Shown here in pieces: positions 9,629 to 19,314 of a DNA stretch of 64,000 bases. Source of the DNA: Corinectria fuckeliana (lineage: Eukaryota; Ascomycota; Sordariomycetes; Hypocreales; Nectriaceae); the NCBI GenBank assembly GCA_019137255.1, contig WPDH01000004.1, forward strand, positions 434,001 through 498,000, given 5' to 3'. A program made the translations under genes and the position numbers. The stretch's first letter is position 1. Each line of letters opens with the position of its first letter. The notes beneath the pieces are model-generated. The model worked only from the letters and a program-made list of their open reading frames with translations. It did not search any database and was not told where the DNA came from.

Positions 9629-11983
9629 ATGCATCACTTCTTCGTCCATCTCTCTCTAGGATATAGAGATAGCATGTTCGCCTACAGAGCATGTCTCCTA
9701 CGGGACATCTGTCGAAGCTCCTCCTATTCCCAGCAGCGATTGCTACCTAAACCACGACGTGCCTACCACCAGTCATGTGCAAAACAATCCGCTGAGTGGC
9801 AGTATGAGGCTCCTAGGCCTCGAGAGCCCCTGCGCCAACGCATGACATTCAAAGACAAATTCATGGTCTTCTCCCTTCTTTCTACTACAGCTCAACTTAT
9901 CATCATATTTGGGTATGAGCCGCTAAGAGATTACGGCCTGTTTGACTCAATTGCCAGTCTGACCATCTTCCGCATCGTGCCACCAAAGCGTGTGAAGCCT
10001 CCAGATGCAGCGGATGCAGGTCTCTACAAGCCGATTCAGAAAGACAAGGAGATTCGATTATTAGTCCTCGAGCCGGGCGCGCCAGGCGATGACCTGAAAT
10101 GCCACTTGGTCCACGCCCAGCTGGCCTGGAGGACTAAATACGAAGCCTTGTCCTACACTTGGGGGGATGCCGCCATCACCCGCCCGTTGAGCTGCTCTGG
10201 CCATACTGTCAACATTACCGTCAGTCTTCATGATGCCTTGTCAGACCTGCGGCACCGAAAACATCAGCGAATCCTCTGGGTAGATGCTATCTGCATCAAC
10301 CAGATGGACAATACCGAGAAGGCCAAGCAAGTCTTGCTCATGGGCGATATCTACTCACAAGCCCGGCAGGTGCTTATCTACCTCGGCAAGATAGACACTG
10401 GTGTCAATGAGGCGATGAAGACTATTCGCTGGCTCGATTGGAAATTCATGCCTATCCATGTTGGACGTTACGCTTCGAGACTTGCCGTCTTTGGGCCCGT
10501 TGGAAACGCCTTGATAGAGGCTCTGCCGAAGATGAAGCCTATCCAAGAAGCCAACTTTAGCTGGGATTCGGTCGTCAACCTGCTGCAACGCCCTTGGTTC
10601 CAGCGTACCTGGGTCGTGCAGGAGGCTATCCTCGCAAAACGGGCTCAGGTTATCTGTGGCAACCAGTCCATTCCGTGGACCATGCTGGAGAGGGTTGCAA
10701 TCGCCATGAATATCTACAAAGGCTCAATCGGCCATCTCGCTGGCTACCGGCTAATAGATGATGTGGTTAGGGGCATTCATATGATGCGATCTGCGCGGCG
10801 GGATCGCTATACTCACACCCTGATGCCTGATTTCCGGCTTTACCGCCAGCTCTTCTTCTTATTAATGGGGTCCTCGGCGAATCTCCATGAGTACTCCAAG
10901 CTCCTCGATCTTATCCAAGATAGCCGGACTTTTGCGTGCACGAACCCGTGTGACAAAATCTACGGCATGCTCGGCGTGACGACCCAGGATACCCATAGCG
11001 AGTACCTCATGCCCAACTATACTCTCTCTCCAGGGGATGTCTTCCGGAACTTTGTACTCTGGGATATCTCCCACAACAACAGTCTTCGGGCGCTTGGCTG
11101 TAGCTCGGACAAGGCCGGCAGCCAGCACTCATCTCCGTCTTGGGTTCCCGACTTTACCAGACTCGACCCCTATCTCAGTCTGACTCGAACGGAGAACCGC
11201 GCGAGTTTCCACACTAGCGGGGAGTCCTCTATCCAGGCACAGGTATCTAATGGCGGCAACGTGCTATGTCTGACGGGCAGGATCATCGATGAACTTCATA
11301 CAGTTGCGAAAAAGTCGCTTAGTGATCCATATGCCTTGTTCGACGCGCACGGTCGGGCAGATGCACAGAGAGAACGGCGGACAGCATGGTACGACGAGCT
11401 GCGACCTAATAAAGAAATGATAGAAGAGGCAAGGGACATCTGGCTGGCGGCGACAGAAAGACTGTTTAAGGGGCAGCGTCAAGTCCCTAGGGCTAGCAGT
11501 ATTTTTGGCATGACGTTCAAAGATGGGAAAGTGATCCAGTCCAACGACATTATTCCCGAGTGGGCACACTTCTTTCGAGCCCTAGTTTGCGACCGGACCA
11601 ACTTTGGCCAGGAAGCTCCAACATCTTTCGTACCTATGGTCGCGGCGTACGTTCGCCTCACTCTATTGGGTCCCTACACCAATAAGCCGTTGGTGAGAAC
11701 ATATCTTCCTCCGGCCAAAATCGCGCTCGAGGCGGTCTCCGCAGCCGCGCAATCGCGCCGATTTGCAGCGACGGATGGGGGACTGGCAGGATATGTTCCA
11801 ATGAGAGCCACGAAAGGAGACTTGGTCGTGATATTCTATGGATCTAGCGTGCCGTTCGTGTTGAGAAAGGAGGCTGGCGGCCAGTACTCGCTGGTAGGAG
11901 AATGTTACATGCACGGTATTATGTCTGGGCGAGCTATGAAGGTGCAGAAAGGGAGGCGAGATGTAGAGTTTGAGATAGTCTAG
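9629..11983 (+). CDS. HET-domain protein (heterokaryon incompatibility family)
   Basis: A single uninterrupted 784-aa reading frame. The HET domain starts near residue 170 with YEALSYTWGD and continues through ILWVDAICINQMD and a QVLIYLG block; a later NPCDKIYGMLGV motif near residue 440 is typical of the long HET-protein class. HET domains trigger programmed cell death when incompatible hyphae fuse or in innate-like responses. The N terminus is unusual: from the second Met (9674, MFAYRACLLRDICR) it is Arg/Ser-rich, has an RRAYHQS motif like a presequence-processing site, and is followed at about 77-95 by a hydrophobic segment (FSLLSTTAQLIIIFGY). Start may be 9629 or 9674. Mitochondrial membrane targeting is an inference. 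Confidence 0.88.
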   Translation: MHHFFVHLSLGYRDSMFAYRACLLRDICRSSSYSQQRLLPKPRRAYHQSCAKQSAEWQYEAPRPREPLRQRMTFKDKFMVFSLLSTTAQLIIIFGYEPLRDYGLFDSIASLTIFRIVPPKRVKPPDAADAGLYKPIQKDKEIRLLVLEPGAPGDDLKCHLVHAQLAWRTKYEALSYTWGDAAITRPLSCSGHTVNITVSLHDALSDLRHRKHQRILWVDAICINQMDNTEKAKQVLLMGDIYSQARQVLIYLGKIDTGVNEAMKTIRWLDWKFMPIHVGRYASRLAVFGPVGNALIEALPKMKPIQEANFSWDSVVNLLQRPWFQRTWVVQEAILAKRAQVICGNQSIPWTMLERVAIAMNIYKGSIGHLAGYRLIDDVVRGIHMMRSARRDRYTHTLMPDFRLYRQLFFLLMGSSANLHEYSKLLDLIQDSRTFACTNPCDKIYGMLGVTTQDTHSEYLMPNYTLSPGDVFRNFVLWDISHNNSLRALGCSSDKAGSQHSSPSWVPDFTRLDPYLSLTRTENRASFHTSGESSIQAQVSNGGNVLCLTGRIIDELHTVAKKSLSDPYALFDAHGRADAQRERRTAWYDELRPNKEMIEEARDIWLAATERLFKGQRQVPRASSIFGMTFKDGKVIQSNDIIPEWAHFFRALVCDRTNFGQEAPTSFVPMVAAYVRLTLLGPYTNKPLVRTYLPPAKIALEAVSAAAQSRRFAATDGGLAGYVPMRATKGDLVVIFYGSSVPFVLRKEAGGQYSLVGECYMHGIMSGRAMKVQKGRRDVEFEIV

Positions 11984-12581
11984 GTGGCTTCACGTTATGA
12001 CTAGGTTGCGAGCATACCTCGGGCTTGTGTAGCCTGACCGGCATTAGGGTAGCGTCCCCAGGGTTATCAGTTATGAAAACTACCGCTAGGTTTGGTGCTA
12101 CTTGCAATTCGTTCTAACTAGAGGTAAACTGTATCTGCGCAGCTATTCCAATCTCACTGAGTCAATCATAGAGACAGCTATTGTAGCTGGAGGGAGCAGT
12201 CTTGTATTGGCCCAGGAGACGGAATCTGCCGAGATTCCTCGGACGGTATCGACGCCGTTGAACTATCTATGACAGTATAGGGCTCGTCACCAACGTCTTG
12301 CAACTGGTCCGCCATGAAAATTGAAAAGTCAAAAGAGTCTAGGCCTCCCGTAACTGTATCCACCGAGTATTTCGTTGCCGGTCTCCGGCCTAGGGGCGAC
12401 ATGATGACACCCTTACCCTATCCCAGTGGGGTAGACATGCAAGCCATGTTGTCTAACCCCAAAGCATGAGCTAAACCACAGCTTGGCGATTCACATAACT
12501 ATCCATAGCCCACGGCATACCCCACACTTGGATGTAGAATAAGTTGCACAATCTTCCACGCCTAGATCATTGCGAGCCACC
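11984..12581. other. Intergenic region between HET and CFEM genes
   Basis: Contains a 74-codon minus-strand frame (12178-12402) starting with ATG and rich in Ser/Asp. It has no recognised domain, and I do not call it a gene. Confidence 0.4.
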
Positions 12582-14123
12582 ATGAGGTGGGCTGTTTCTC
12601 TGCTGTTTGCCCTGCTGCCATACGGCTGCGTGGCGGCAGAGAATAGGACGGCGGCGCTGCTATCCAGCTTGCCACCATGTCCAGTACGTTTCTGATGCCG
12701 GCTGCATACGCGCGTGCTGACTCCCAAGTAGAGGTCGTGCCTCAGCGAGACCATAGCGAACTCCGACTGCGATGCCGACAATGCCACCTGCATCTGCACC
12801 GACGAAAAGGTCTTGCCTGGAGCTTCCTTGCGTATCTCTAAAGGTTGCTCAGTCAAAGAACACCTCTGTATGCCCGTTTCTTGCCCTGCCTACTGATCTC
12901 AGCGGACACTGACCCGAATAGCCGCGATCAATGGAACGAAAACCTACTGTGGAGTGCCAGTACGCGACAAGACCCAACTCTCTATCGATGTTACCATTGC
13001 TCTCAACGCCCTAGCTGCAGTATTCGTGCTTCTTCGAATTGCATCTAGGGTTTTTCTCACCGACTCCCACTTTGGCATGGATGATCTCTTCATCCTCCTG
13101 ACTCTTCTGTGTGCACTCCCGGCGACCGTGATGAACATCCTCGGAACAGCCGGCCATGGAGAGGGCAAGGATATCTGGACTGTCGAGTTCGACGACATCA
13201 CCACCTGCAGTTTCTACTTTTACTTGCTCGGGATCCTCTATTTCGCCCAGGTCTCGCTCTTAAAGATGTCGCTCCTATTCTTCTACCTCCGAATCTTCCT
13301 AGGTCCTGCGCAGAGGCTTCTATGGGGCACGGTGATTCTCAACGCCGTAGTCGGGGTTGCTTTCGTGTTCTTACAATCCTTCCAATGCAAACCCGTAGAT
13401 TTCTTTTGGAAGGGCTGGGATGGCGAGTACAAAGGAAAATGGCACGTTGTGGTTCAAGTATACCCTGGCAGGTGTAACATACACTAAAGCTGATTACTGC
13501 AGTCTTAACATGAACGCCGTTGGATGGGCAAACGCTGCTTGTAGCGTAATTCTAGACCTGTGGATGCTCGCAATCCCTTTGCACGAACTTCGAAAGCTGC
13601 GAATACACTGGAGGAGGAAGATTGGTATATGTCTTATGTTTGTCGTTGGTACCTTGTGAGCAGTTGCCATGTAGTCCTCCTGATTCTTGAGTGTCGAAGC
13701 TAACCTTTTATGTCGCTCAGTGTCACCATTCTCAGTATAGTCCGTCTTCGTTATATCGTGGACCTAGGGCCATCATATAACCTCACATACAATCGAACGG
13801 ACATCTCCATCTGGTCGACGGTAGAGATGAACATCGGCATTATATGCGCATGTATGCCAGCCCTTCGCATCCTACTAGTACGACTATTCCCACTGATCGG
13901 GGGTTCGACGCACGACTCGAAGTTTCAAGGTTACGAAGATACCTCTGGGCGAAAGTTGGAGATCAGGGGCCGAAATCACGCGCTGGTGGAGCTGCCCTCC
14001 CGGGAAGAATCCGTCAAGCCGCCGAATCACGGAGGAATTGCGCTGAAACGCACATATAATGTACAGTACAGTGACGGGGATGAAGCCAACCTGGTAGGCC
14101 CACGCGGTTTGAGCGAAAGCTAG
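12582..14123 (+). CDS. CFEM-domain seven-helix integral membrane protein (PTH11/fungal-rhodopsin-domain type)
   Basis: Five exons: 12582-12683, 12732-12867, 12922-13441, 13503-13655 and 13721-14123, giving 437 aa. A signal peptide (about 1-19) precedes a cysteine-rich CFEM domain over exons 1-3, with CP, RSCL, SDC, TCICTDE, GC and YCG cysteines. The seven-helix Rhodopsin domain follows (SIDVTIALNALAAVFVLLRI, GMDDLFILLTLLCALPATV, FAQVSLLKMSLLFFYLRIF, GWANAACSVILDLWMLAIPL) and then a hydrophilic cytosolic tail. The third intron (13442-13502) begins with GC, not GT; using it restores the conserved GKCLNMNAVGW junction. Such proteins act as plasma-membrane receptors for surface cues in plant-associated fungi (family knowledge); the ligand is unknown. 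Confidence 0.85.
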
Positions 14124-14279
14124 GAGAGATGGGAGTACGGACCTCGCGAATGAGCTGTAATCACCAGGTAAATTAAAAAACATAGTTGGACAGTCGACGG
14201 CTACTTGTTCTTTCCAAGCCAAACTGAAGGACGCGGGGATTGTCTATACACCCGCAGAATACTTACCTCGCAACGTCGT

Positions 14280-14680
14280 TTTGCACGGACACGCGGAGAG
14301 ATGGCTCTCACAACTTCGTTTGTCACTCAAAGACCCGGCTGGCACGCCCTTTTATCGCACCGTCAGTCACTTCCATCATTCTGTCCCTGTCGACCGTGGC
14401 TCGCATGGCCTCTTCATCCACAGCACCGAGTCTATTATGTGGGAATGGTTCGGGTGGTGGACAGATCACCATAGCCATGAACCCGACCGTAGTAGCCTTC
14501 ATCAAGATAGCCAAGGTCAACGGTATCAAACCATCCGGCCTCTGTAAAACAAGACTTCTCGAGAGGTCCATTCGGTTGAGTGTATCCGCTGAGTATCGGC
14601 TGCCCTCGCACACAGATGCGTCGTACAATATTGGGGGCGACTGCTTGATCGGACGAGCTTCTTAAGCAAATAGAGGGCAA
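14280..14680 (-). pseudogene. Fragment of an AMP-binding (acyl/aryl-CoA ligase or NRPS-like adenylation) gene
   Basis: On the minus strand 14640-14470 reads RRICVRGQPILSGYTQP and then TEAGWFDTVDLGYLDEGYYGR. These match two neighbouring core motifs of adenylate-forming enzymes (the GE-hxRG-xxxxxGY segment and GWFxTGDLGYLD). The TGD of the second motif is changed to TVD, a residue important for ATP binding. After it the frame shifts and degenerates, and nothing of the N-terminal domain is present. It is a remnant; which ligase subfamily it came from cannot be told. Confidence 0.65.
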
Positions 14681-14752
14681 CTATAGCAGTGAATGAGACA
14701 TATCTATATAGGGCTTGTCATTGAGGATGAGTATCTAACGGCTTCAGTTAAA

Positions 14753-14848
14753 GCAGACATGGCCGAGTGGTCTAAGGCGATGGTCTTAAGTTATCAACTT
14801 TATCACCATTATCGAGAGATATCGCGAGTTCGAATCTCGCTGTCTGTA
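14753..14848 (+). tRNA. tRNA-Leu (anticodon UAA) with 13-nt intron
   Basis: The sequence folds as a type II tRNA. The acceptor stem GCAGACA pairs with TGTCTGT (first pair G-U) with discriminator A at 14848. The D arm is of the TGGCCGAGTGG type. The anticodon stem ATGGT/ACCAT (14780-14784 and 14805-14809) encloses loop CTTAAG with anticodon TAA at 14787-14789. A 13-nt intron (14791-14803) follows position 37. A long variable arm TATCGAGAGATA and T arm GCGAG-TTCGAAT-CTCGC complete the fold. A T-run just downstream serves as Pol III terminator. Confidence 0.92.
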
Positions 14849-14849
14849 T

Positions 14850-14858
14850 TCTTTTTGC
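14850..14858 (+). terminator. RNA polymerase III terminator of tRNA-Leu
   Basis: A run of five T residues begins four bases after the discriminator base, as expected for Pol III termination. Confidence 0.6.
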
Positions 14859-15048
14859 TATTTTCTTTAGCATCCCTCTCCCTCTATTGCTTTGGAAAAG
14901 ATTTTACCCTCTAATCTATATTTAAAGAGTCCTGCTCTTTGACGTGTAAGGTATTAATTACTCTCTAGGCGGTAATTGCTCTTTTTCTGTAGTATGTGAC
15001 CTTGCAGACAATAACATTTATCTACCCGGTAGGCTGAAAAGAGGGATT

Positions 15049-15290
15049 GGAAATTAGGATTGCTCGGGCTTGAAAGGGAAAATCGGATGAAGGTAAACAT
15101 CGACAAATAGAATCAAAGCTTACAGTCCTAAAGACTTCGAAAGTAGTCTCAAGCAAAGGAGGAGCTGCTGCGACAGATTGGTCGGTTCAAGAGGCAGAAA
15201 TGAGCGTGGGCTAAAATAGGCATCTCAATCCAATGAAAGGAAAAAGCAAGCTTCTCCAGCATTATACGCTTAAAGTCCAGATCCACCAGC
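15049..15290. repeat. Dispersed degenerate repeat, copy 1
   Basis: This stretch aligns by eye with 47206-47505. Shared blocks in the same order include GGAAATTAGG, an AAGGGAAA...GAAGG segment, GCTGCTG-GACAG, GCAAAATGAG/GCAGAAATGAG, CAATGAAA-GAAAAAGCA, TTCCAGC and CATTATAC-C-TAAAGTCC. The copies have diverged substantially and copy 2 carries about 55 extra bases. An overlapping 147-codon minus-strand frame at 15149-15592 is not convincingly coding. The repeat is probably an old transposable-element remnant; no ends or transposase could be defined. Confidence 0.5.
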
Positions 15291-15811
15291 TTATTATCCA
15301 ATCCCCTTCCTAAACCTCCGGGCCGCACTATCCCTCTCAATACATGAGCATGACTTCGAACAAGATGTATCTCTATCCTCTGAACCACTCCAAACAGCTT
15401 CAGGTAGGTCTGTTGGTAGCTTCCAACCCTCGCGGCATCGAGCTTTTCAGCTGTGTGCGAAACATGATCCGCATTGTCATTGTTTTCCTCTCGGGCTAAA
15501 AAAAGAATCAAACCCTCAAACTCCCTCCAGAGGCAGGGTCCCAGAACCTTGCGTCTCCAACAGTCGCTGCTGGAGTATCGCACCGTAGACAATATCTACT
15601 TTAGCTAACATCGACTCCGCTATGTCTTGACTGTTTCGCGTATTCTGACGGAAAGATCATCCCCGCTCAAGCAGTTCACTCATTTGCCCCAAATAACGCC
15701 ATCCGTTTGTACATCAGATTAGTAATGCCGTCGCAAGAGGATATAAGTCCCCATTCCAACGCACTACAGGAAGGGCATCGCCTTTATTCAGTAGTCCCGC
15801 AAGAAACAAAT
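15291..15811. other. Intergenic region downstream of dispersed repeat
   Basis: No gene is recognised on either strand. The 15700-15811 part is the former promoter/leader of the epimerase relic that starts at 15812. Confidence 0.4.
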
Positions 15812-16642
15812 CATGGCATCCATCTTCCTGTAAGATTCGCATCTCCCACGGTAGTGAATTGGCAGCTAATCTATTCCAGGACCGGCGGATCTGGATACGT
15901 CGGCGGACAGGCGCTGCGAGAGCTCGTCCGTAACCACCCCGATTACACCATCGCGGCCTTGATCCGTGACGGCGGAGTAGCCAAGCGCATCACAGAGATG
16001 TTCCCCAACGTTCTTGCAGTCGTGGGCGACCTCGAAAACTCGGAGCTTGTCGAGCAGGAGGCTCCTAAAGCATCTGTTGTTTTACGCATGTATACCACTG
16101 CATCGGCGACTTGAGCGGGTGGTGACCGTAGGCTTAGACCTTGCTTCGAACAACCACCTAGGTAGCTTCCAGGCTATTCATCGTGGTCTCGCAAAACGAT
16201 CGTCTCCTTGTATGGAATCCTGTATGGCATCAATGGCTTTTCCGGTCATGTACTCACGCGCTGTGGGGAGACAACGGCATCTACCTAACTGGCGTTGGGG
16301 AGCTGGTAAGAGCTCTTCTTGGTTGCACCCCTGGCATTAAAGTATAACCACTGGATCTAGACTGACATCTTTTCTACAGACTTTCTACAGACTCGGGGGG
16401 AGATTGCCGAAAAGATTGCCAAGGAGGCTCATAGCAAGGACCTCATCGCCACTGCGGAAGTGGAGCGGCTGGACAAGCCGGTAGCGGACGCGGTGCTCCC
16501 GGCCGCAGCGGTCTTGTTCGGGAGTAACGCCAGAAGCAGGGCACGCCGGGCCGCCGAGCTTCTCGGGTGGACGCCGACCGAGGAGGACCTAGACGCGGAG
16601 ATTCCGAGGGCTTTGGCAGAGGAAGTGGAGCGGCGGGGATAG
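15812..16642 (+). pseudogene. Collapsed NAD(P)-binding epimerase/NmrA-like gene
   Basis: An ATG at 15812 opens MASIFL, followed by an intron (gtaaga...ttccag, ending 15880). The Rossmann motif TGGSGYVGGQALRELVRNHP then leads to GDLENSELVEQEAPKASVV. After about 16090 the frame is lost; short blocks recur in other frames (LASNNHLGSFQAIHRGL; NGIYLTGVGELV). A final exon from 16390 reads RGEIAEKIAKEAHSKDLI, then a conserved C terminus ending ALAEEVERRG before TAG at 16640. About half the normal ~340-aa protein, the mid-domain with the YxxxK region, is deleted or scrambled. The well-preserved ends suggest fairly recent loss. Confidence 0.75.
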
Positions 16643-17223
16643 TCGAGTCGGGGCAACTCTCCATGCCGGAGCTATCAGAGTAGTAAATTCCTCAAATAGG
16701 CATCAATGCCAGATCCAATCCGCGTGGGATTCTAATCAACGTAGCGAGAAGGCGTAAATAATCCTTCTCGGGGCTTCCCCTCACCAGAAACATCCGGAGC
16801 CGGGCATAACTGACATGGAGGGTTTCCGCATCCCCACCAACTGAACCCAACTGAGCCCCTCGATCTTTGCCCCTCAGTTACTACCCCACCATCCATCGTG
16901 AGTCGTCATAAGATATCGATAAGCCAGAGGGACACGGGGGCAGAGACTAGACTAGACTAGAAAAGAATAGAAGAGACAGATAGCGGTAATGCACGCAGCT
17001 CCGCTGGACTTGATTGACATTCACCTATTCGGGTTGAAACCAGAACACGCTCATCTACTCTGGCATCTCGTCTCGGCCCGGTCTCGCCAGAGAGGAATTA
17101 TCTAGTCCCTGTGGTTTCTATATTCTAAGCGGCATCCATCCCTCTTTACACACTCTCTCTGTACCGTCCTCACTCCTCAAACCATCTCACCTCACCCCCC
17201 ATCACCTCCTCTCCGCGTCCACA
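16643..17223. other. Promoter region of the aldehyde dehydrogenase gene
   Basis: No coding signal. The last 120 bp are strongly pyrimidine-rich (CT-rich tract before the ATG), typical of highly expressed fungal genes. A short TAGAC tandem occurs at about 16948-16962. Confidence 0.5.
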
Positions 17224-18843
17224 ATGGCCCCCGCCTTTATCGAGCTGCAAGCCCCCAACGGCGTCAAGTACACCCAGCCCACGGGCCTCTTCATCAACAA
17301 CGAGTTCGTCGAGTCCTCCAGCGGCAAGACGCTCACCTCCATCGACCCCGCGTGCGTAAGCCACACGCTCACTTCTGCATCCGCTTCGCTGACTTGGGAT
17401 TGCGCAGCACCGAGGAAGTCATCGCGACGGTGCAGGCCGCCGACGCCGATGATGTCGACAAGGCCGTCCGGGCGGCGCACGCTGCTCTGCGGCATCCCTC
17501 GTGGAAGCTGCTCCCGGCTTCGGACCGCGGCCGGCTGATGGCTAAGCTCGCCGATCTCATGGAGGAGAGCAAGGAGATATTCGCGACGGTGGATGCCTGG
17601 GACAACGGTATGCGGCTCGCACAGATCCGCGGGATAACAGTGATATTAATGCCTCATTCCAGGCAAGACGTACCAGGAGGCCCTGGAGACGGACCTCGTC
17701 GAGGCCGTCGGCGTCATCCGGTACTACGCCGGATGGGCCGACAAGACCTACGGCCAGACCATCAGCACCACGCCGCAGAAGCTCGCCTACACGATCCGCC
17801 AGCCCGTCGGCGTCGTCGCCCAGATCATCCCCTGGAACTACCCGCTGTCCATGGCGACGTGGAAGCTCGGCCCCGCGCTGGCCTGCGGCAACACCGTGGT
17901 GCTCAAGGCCGCCGAGCAGACGCCCCTGAGCGTGCTCGTCTTCGCCGAGCTCGTCAAGAAGGCCGGCTTCCCGCCCGGCGTCGTCAACATCGTCAACGGG
18001 CTGGGCCGGGACACGGGCGCCGCCATGGTGCAGCACCCCCTTGTGGACAAGATTGCCTTTACCGGCTCCACGGCCACGGCCAGTAGCATCATGGGCATCG
18101 CGGCCAAGACGCTCAAGAACATTACGCTCGAGACGGGCGGCAAGTCGCCCCTGCTTGTCTTCGACGACGCCAACCTGGAGCAGGCCGTCAAGTGGTCGCA
18201 CCTCGGCATCATGTCGAACCAGGGCCAGATCTGCACCGCCACGTCGCGGATCCTCGTCCAAGACGGCATCTACGACGAGTTCCTCGCCCGGTTCCTCGAC
18301 ACGGTCAAGACGGTCAGCCGCGTGGGGACCCAGTGGGACAAGGAAGCCTACCAGGGCCCCCAGGTGTCGCGGGCGCAGTACGAGCGAGTGCTGTCGTACG
18401 TCGAGATCGGCAAGAAGGAGGGCGCGACGCTCGCGGCCGGCGGCCACCCGGTGCAGGTCGGCGGCAAGGGCAAGGGCTTCTTCGTGGCACCGACCGTCTT
18501 CACCGACGTGCAGCCCTCGATGCGCATCTTCCGCGAGGAGATCTTCGGGCCCGTCGTGGCCATCGTGCGCTTTCAGACCGAGGACGAGGCCGTCGCCCTC
18601 GCCAACGACTCCGCCTACGGCCTCGGCGCCGCGGCCTTTACGACGGATCTGGAACGGGCCCACCGCGTTGCTGCCGAGATCGAGGCCGGCATGGTCTGGA
18701 TCAACAGCAGCCAGGACTGCGATCCCCGGGTGCCGTTCGGAGGCGTCAAGCAGAGTGGTATCGGGCGGGAGCTGGGCGAGGCAGGGTTAGAGGCGTACTC
18801 GCAGATCAAGGCGGTTCACGTGAACATGGGGAACAAGCTGTAG
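17224..18843 (+). CDS. aldA: NAD(P)-dependent aldehyde dehydrogenase (AldA-type)
   Basis: Three exons, 17224-17351, 17408-17607 and 17663-18843, joined across 56- and 55-bp GT-AG introns, give 502 aa, the normal size of fungal cytosolic ALDH. Cofactor-domain motifs are present (QIIPWNYPLSMATWK, FTGSTATASSIMG). The catalytic Glu266 lies in LETGGKSP and the nucleophile Cys300 in GQICTATSRI; the C-terminal oligomerisation segment ends SQIKAVHVNMGNKL. The enzyme oxidises acetaldehyde and other aldehydes to acids, for example during growth on ethanol. The CCACA-ATGG start lies just after a CT-rich leader. Codon use is strongly GC3-biased, as expected for a highly expressed gene. The aldA name is by family resemblance. 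Confidence 0.93.
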
Positions 18844-19229
18844 GAATATATAGGATTGGGGCGTGGCGACGTGGCGACTGAATTGCAAGACAGAAGACAG
18901 ACGGAACAATCGCAACAGGTGGGTAAATAAGTAACATTATTATTGTTCGACAAAGAAAACACCACCCATCAGATGCGTCTTGCTTCCACCAAGTCTTCTA
19001 TCGCGCGGTATACAAAGTAAATATGTGGACACGTCTAGCCAGACGAGGTAAACTGTTCAACCCCCGAGACTCCGGTTAGTAAGTCGAACCTGAACCCGAT
19101 CCCAATCCAATCCAGTCAGTCGGTCACAATCACCCTACTCCGTATGTGCCCGTGGGCAATCATGACAGTAAATCCCAGCTTCCTCCTCCTCGTATACACA
19201 CGCATACCATCCGACATTAACGCCTCGCA
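18844..19229. other. Convergent 3' region between ALDH and ankyrin genes
   Basis: The two genes end facing each other about 470 bp apart. No gene seen; probably both 3' UTRs. Confidence 0.5.
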
Positions 19230-19312
19230 CAGTCTGTCTGTCAGTCTGTCTGTCAGTCTGTCTGTCCGTCCATCCGTCCATCCGTCCGTCCGTCCGTCCA
19301 TCCGTCCATCGA
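19230..19312. repeat. CTGT/CCGT/CCAT tetranucleotide microsatellite
   Basis: An 80-bp block of tetranucleotide units (CTGT, CAGT variants, then CCGT and CCAT) ends two bases from the stop codon of the ankyrin gene (19315-19317). It must be in that gene's 3' UTR. Unit variants occur in runs, suggesting slippage. Confidence 0.85.
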
Positions 19313-19314
19313 GT

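Noticed and set aside
13426..13502. Canonical GT-AG intron starting at 13426 instead of the GC-AG intron
   Set aside because: It keeps frame but removes the conserved EYKGKC segment before LNMNAVGW; kept only as a possible alternative splice.
15149..15592. 147-codon minus-strand frame overlapping the dispersed repeat
   Set aside because: Half of it is repeat sequence that is out of frame in the second copy; no family resemblance.
17557..18663. 368-codon minus-strand frame across the aldehyde dehydrogenase gene
   Set aside because: Antisense shadow of a GC3-rich gene whose own motifs and catalytic residues are complete.
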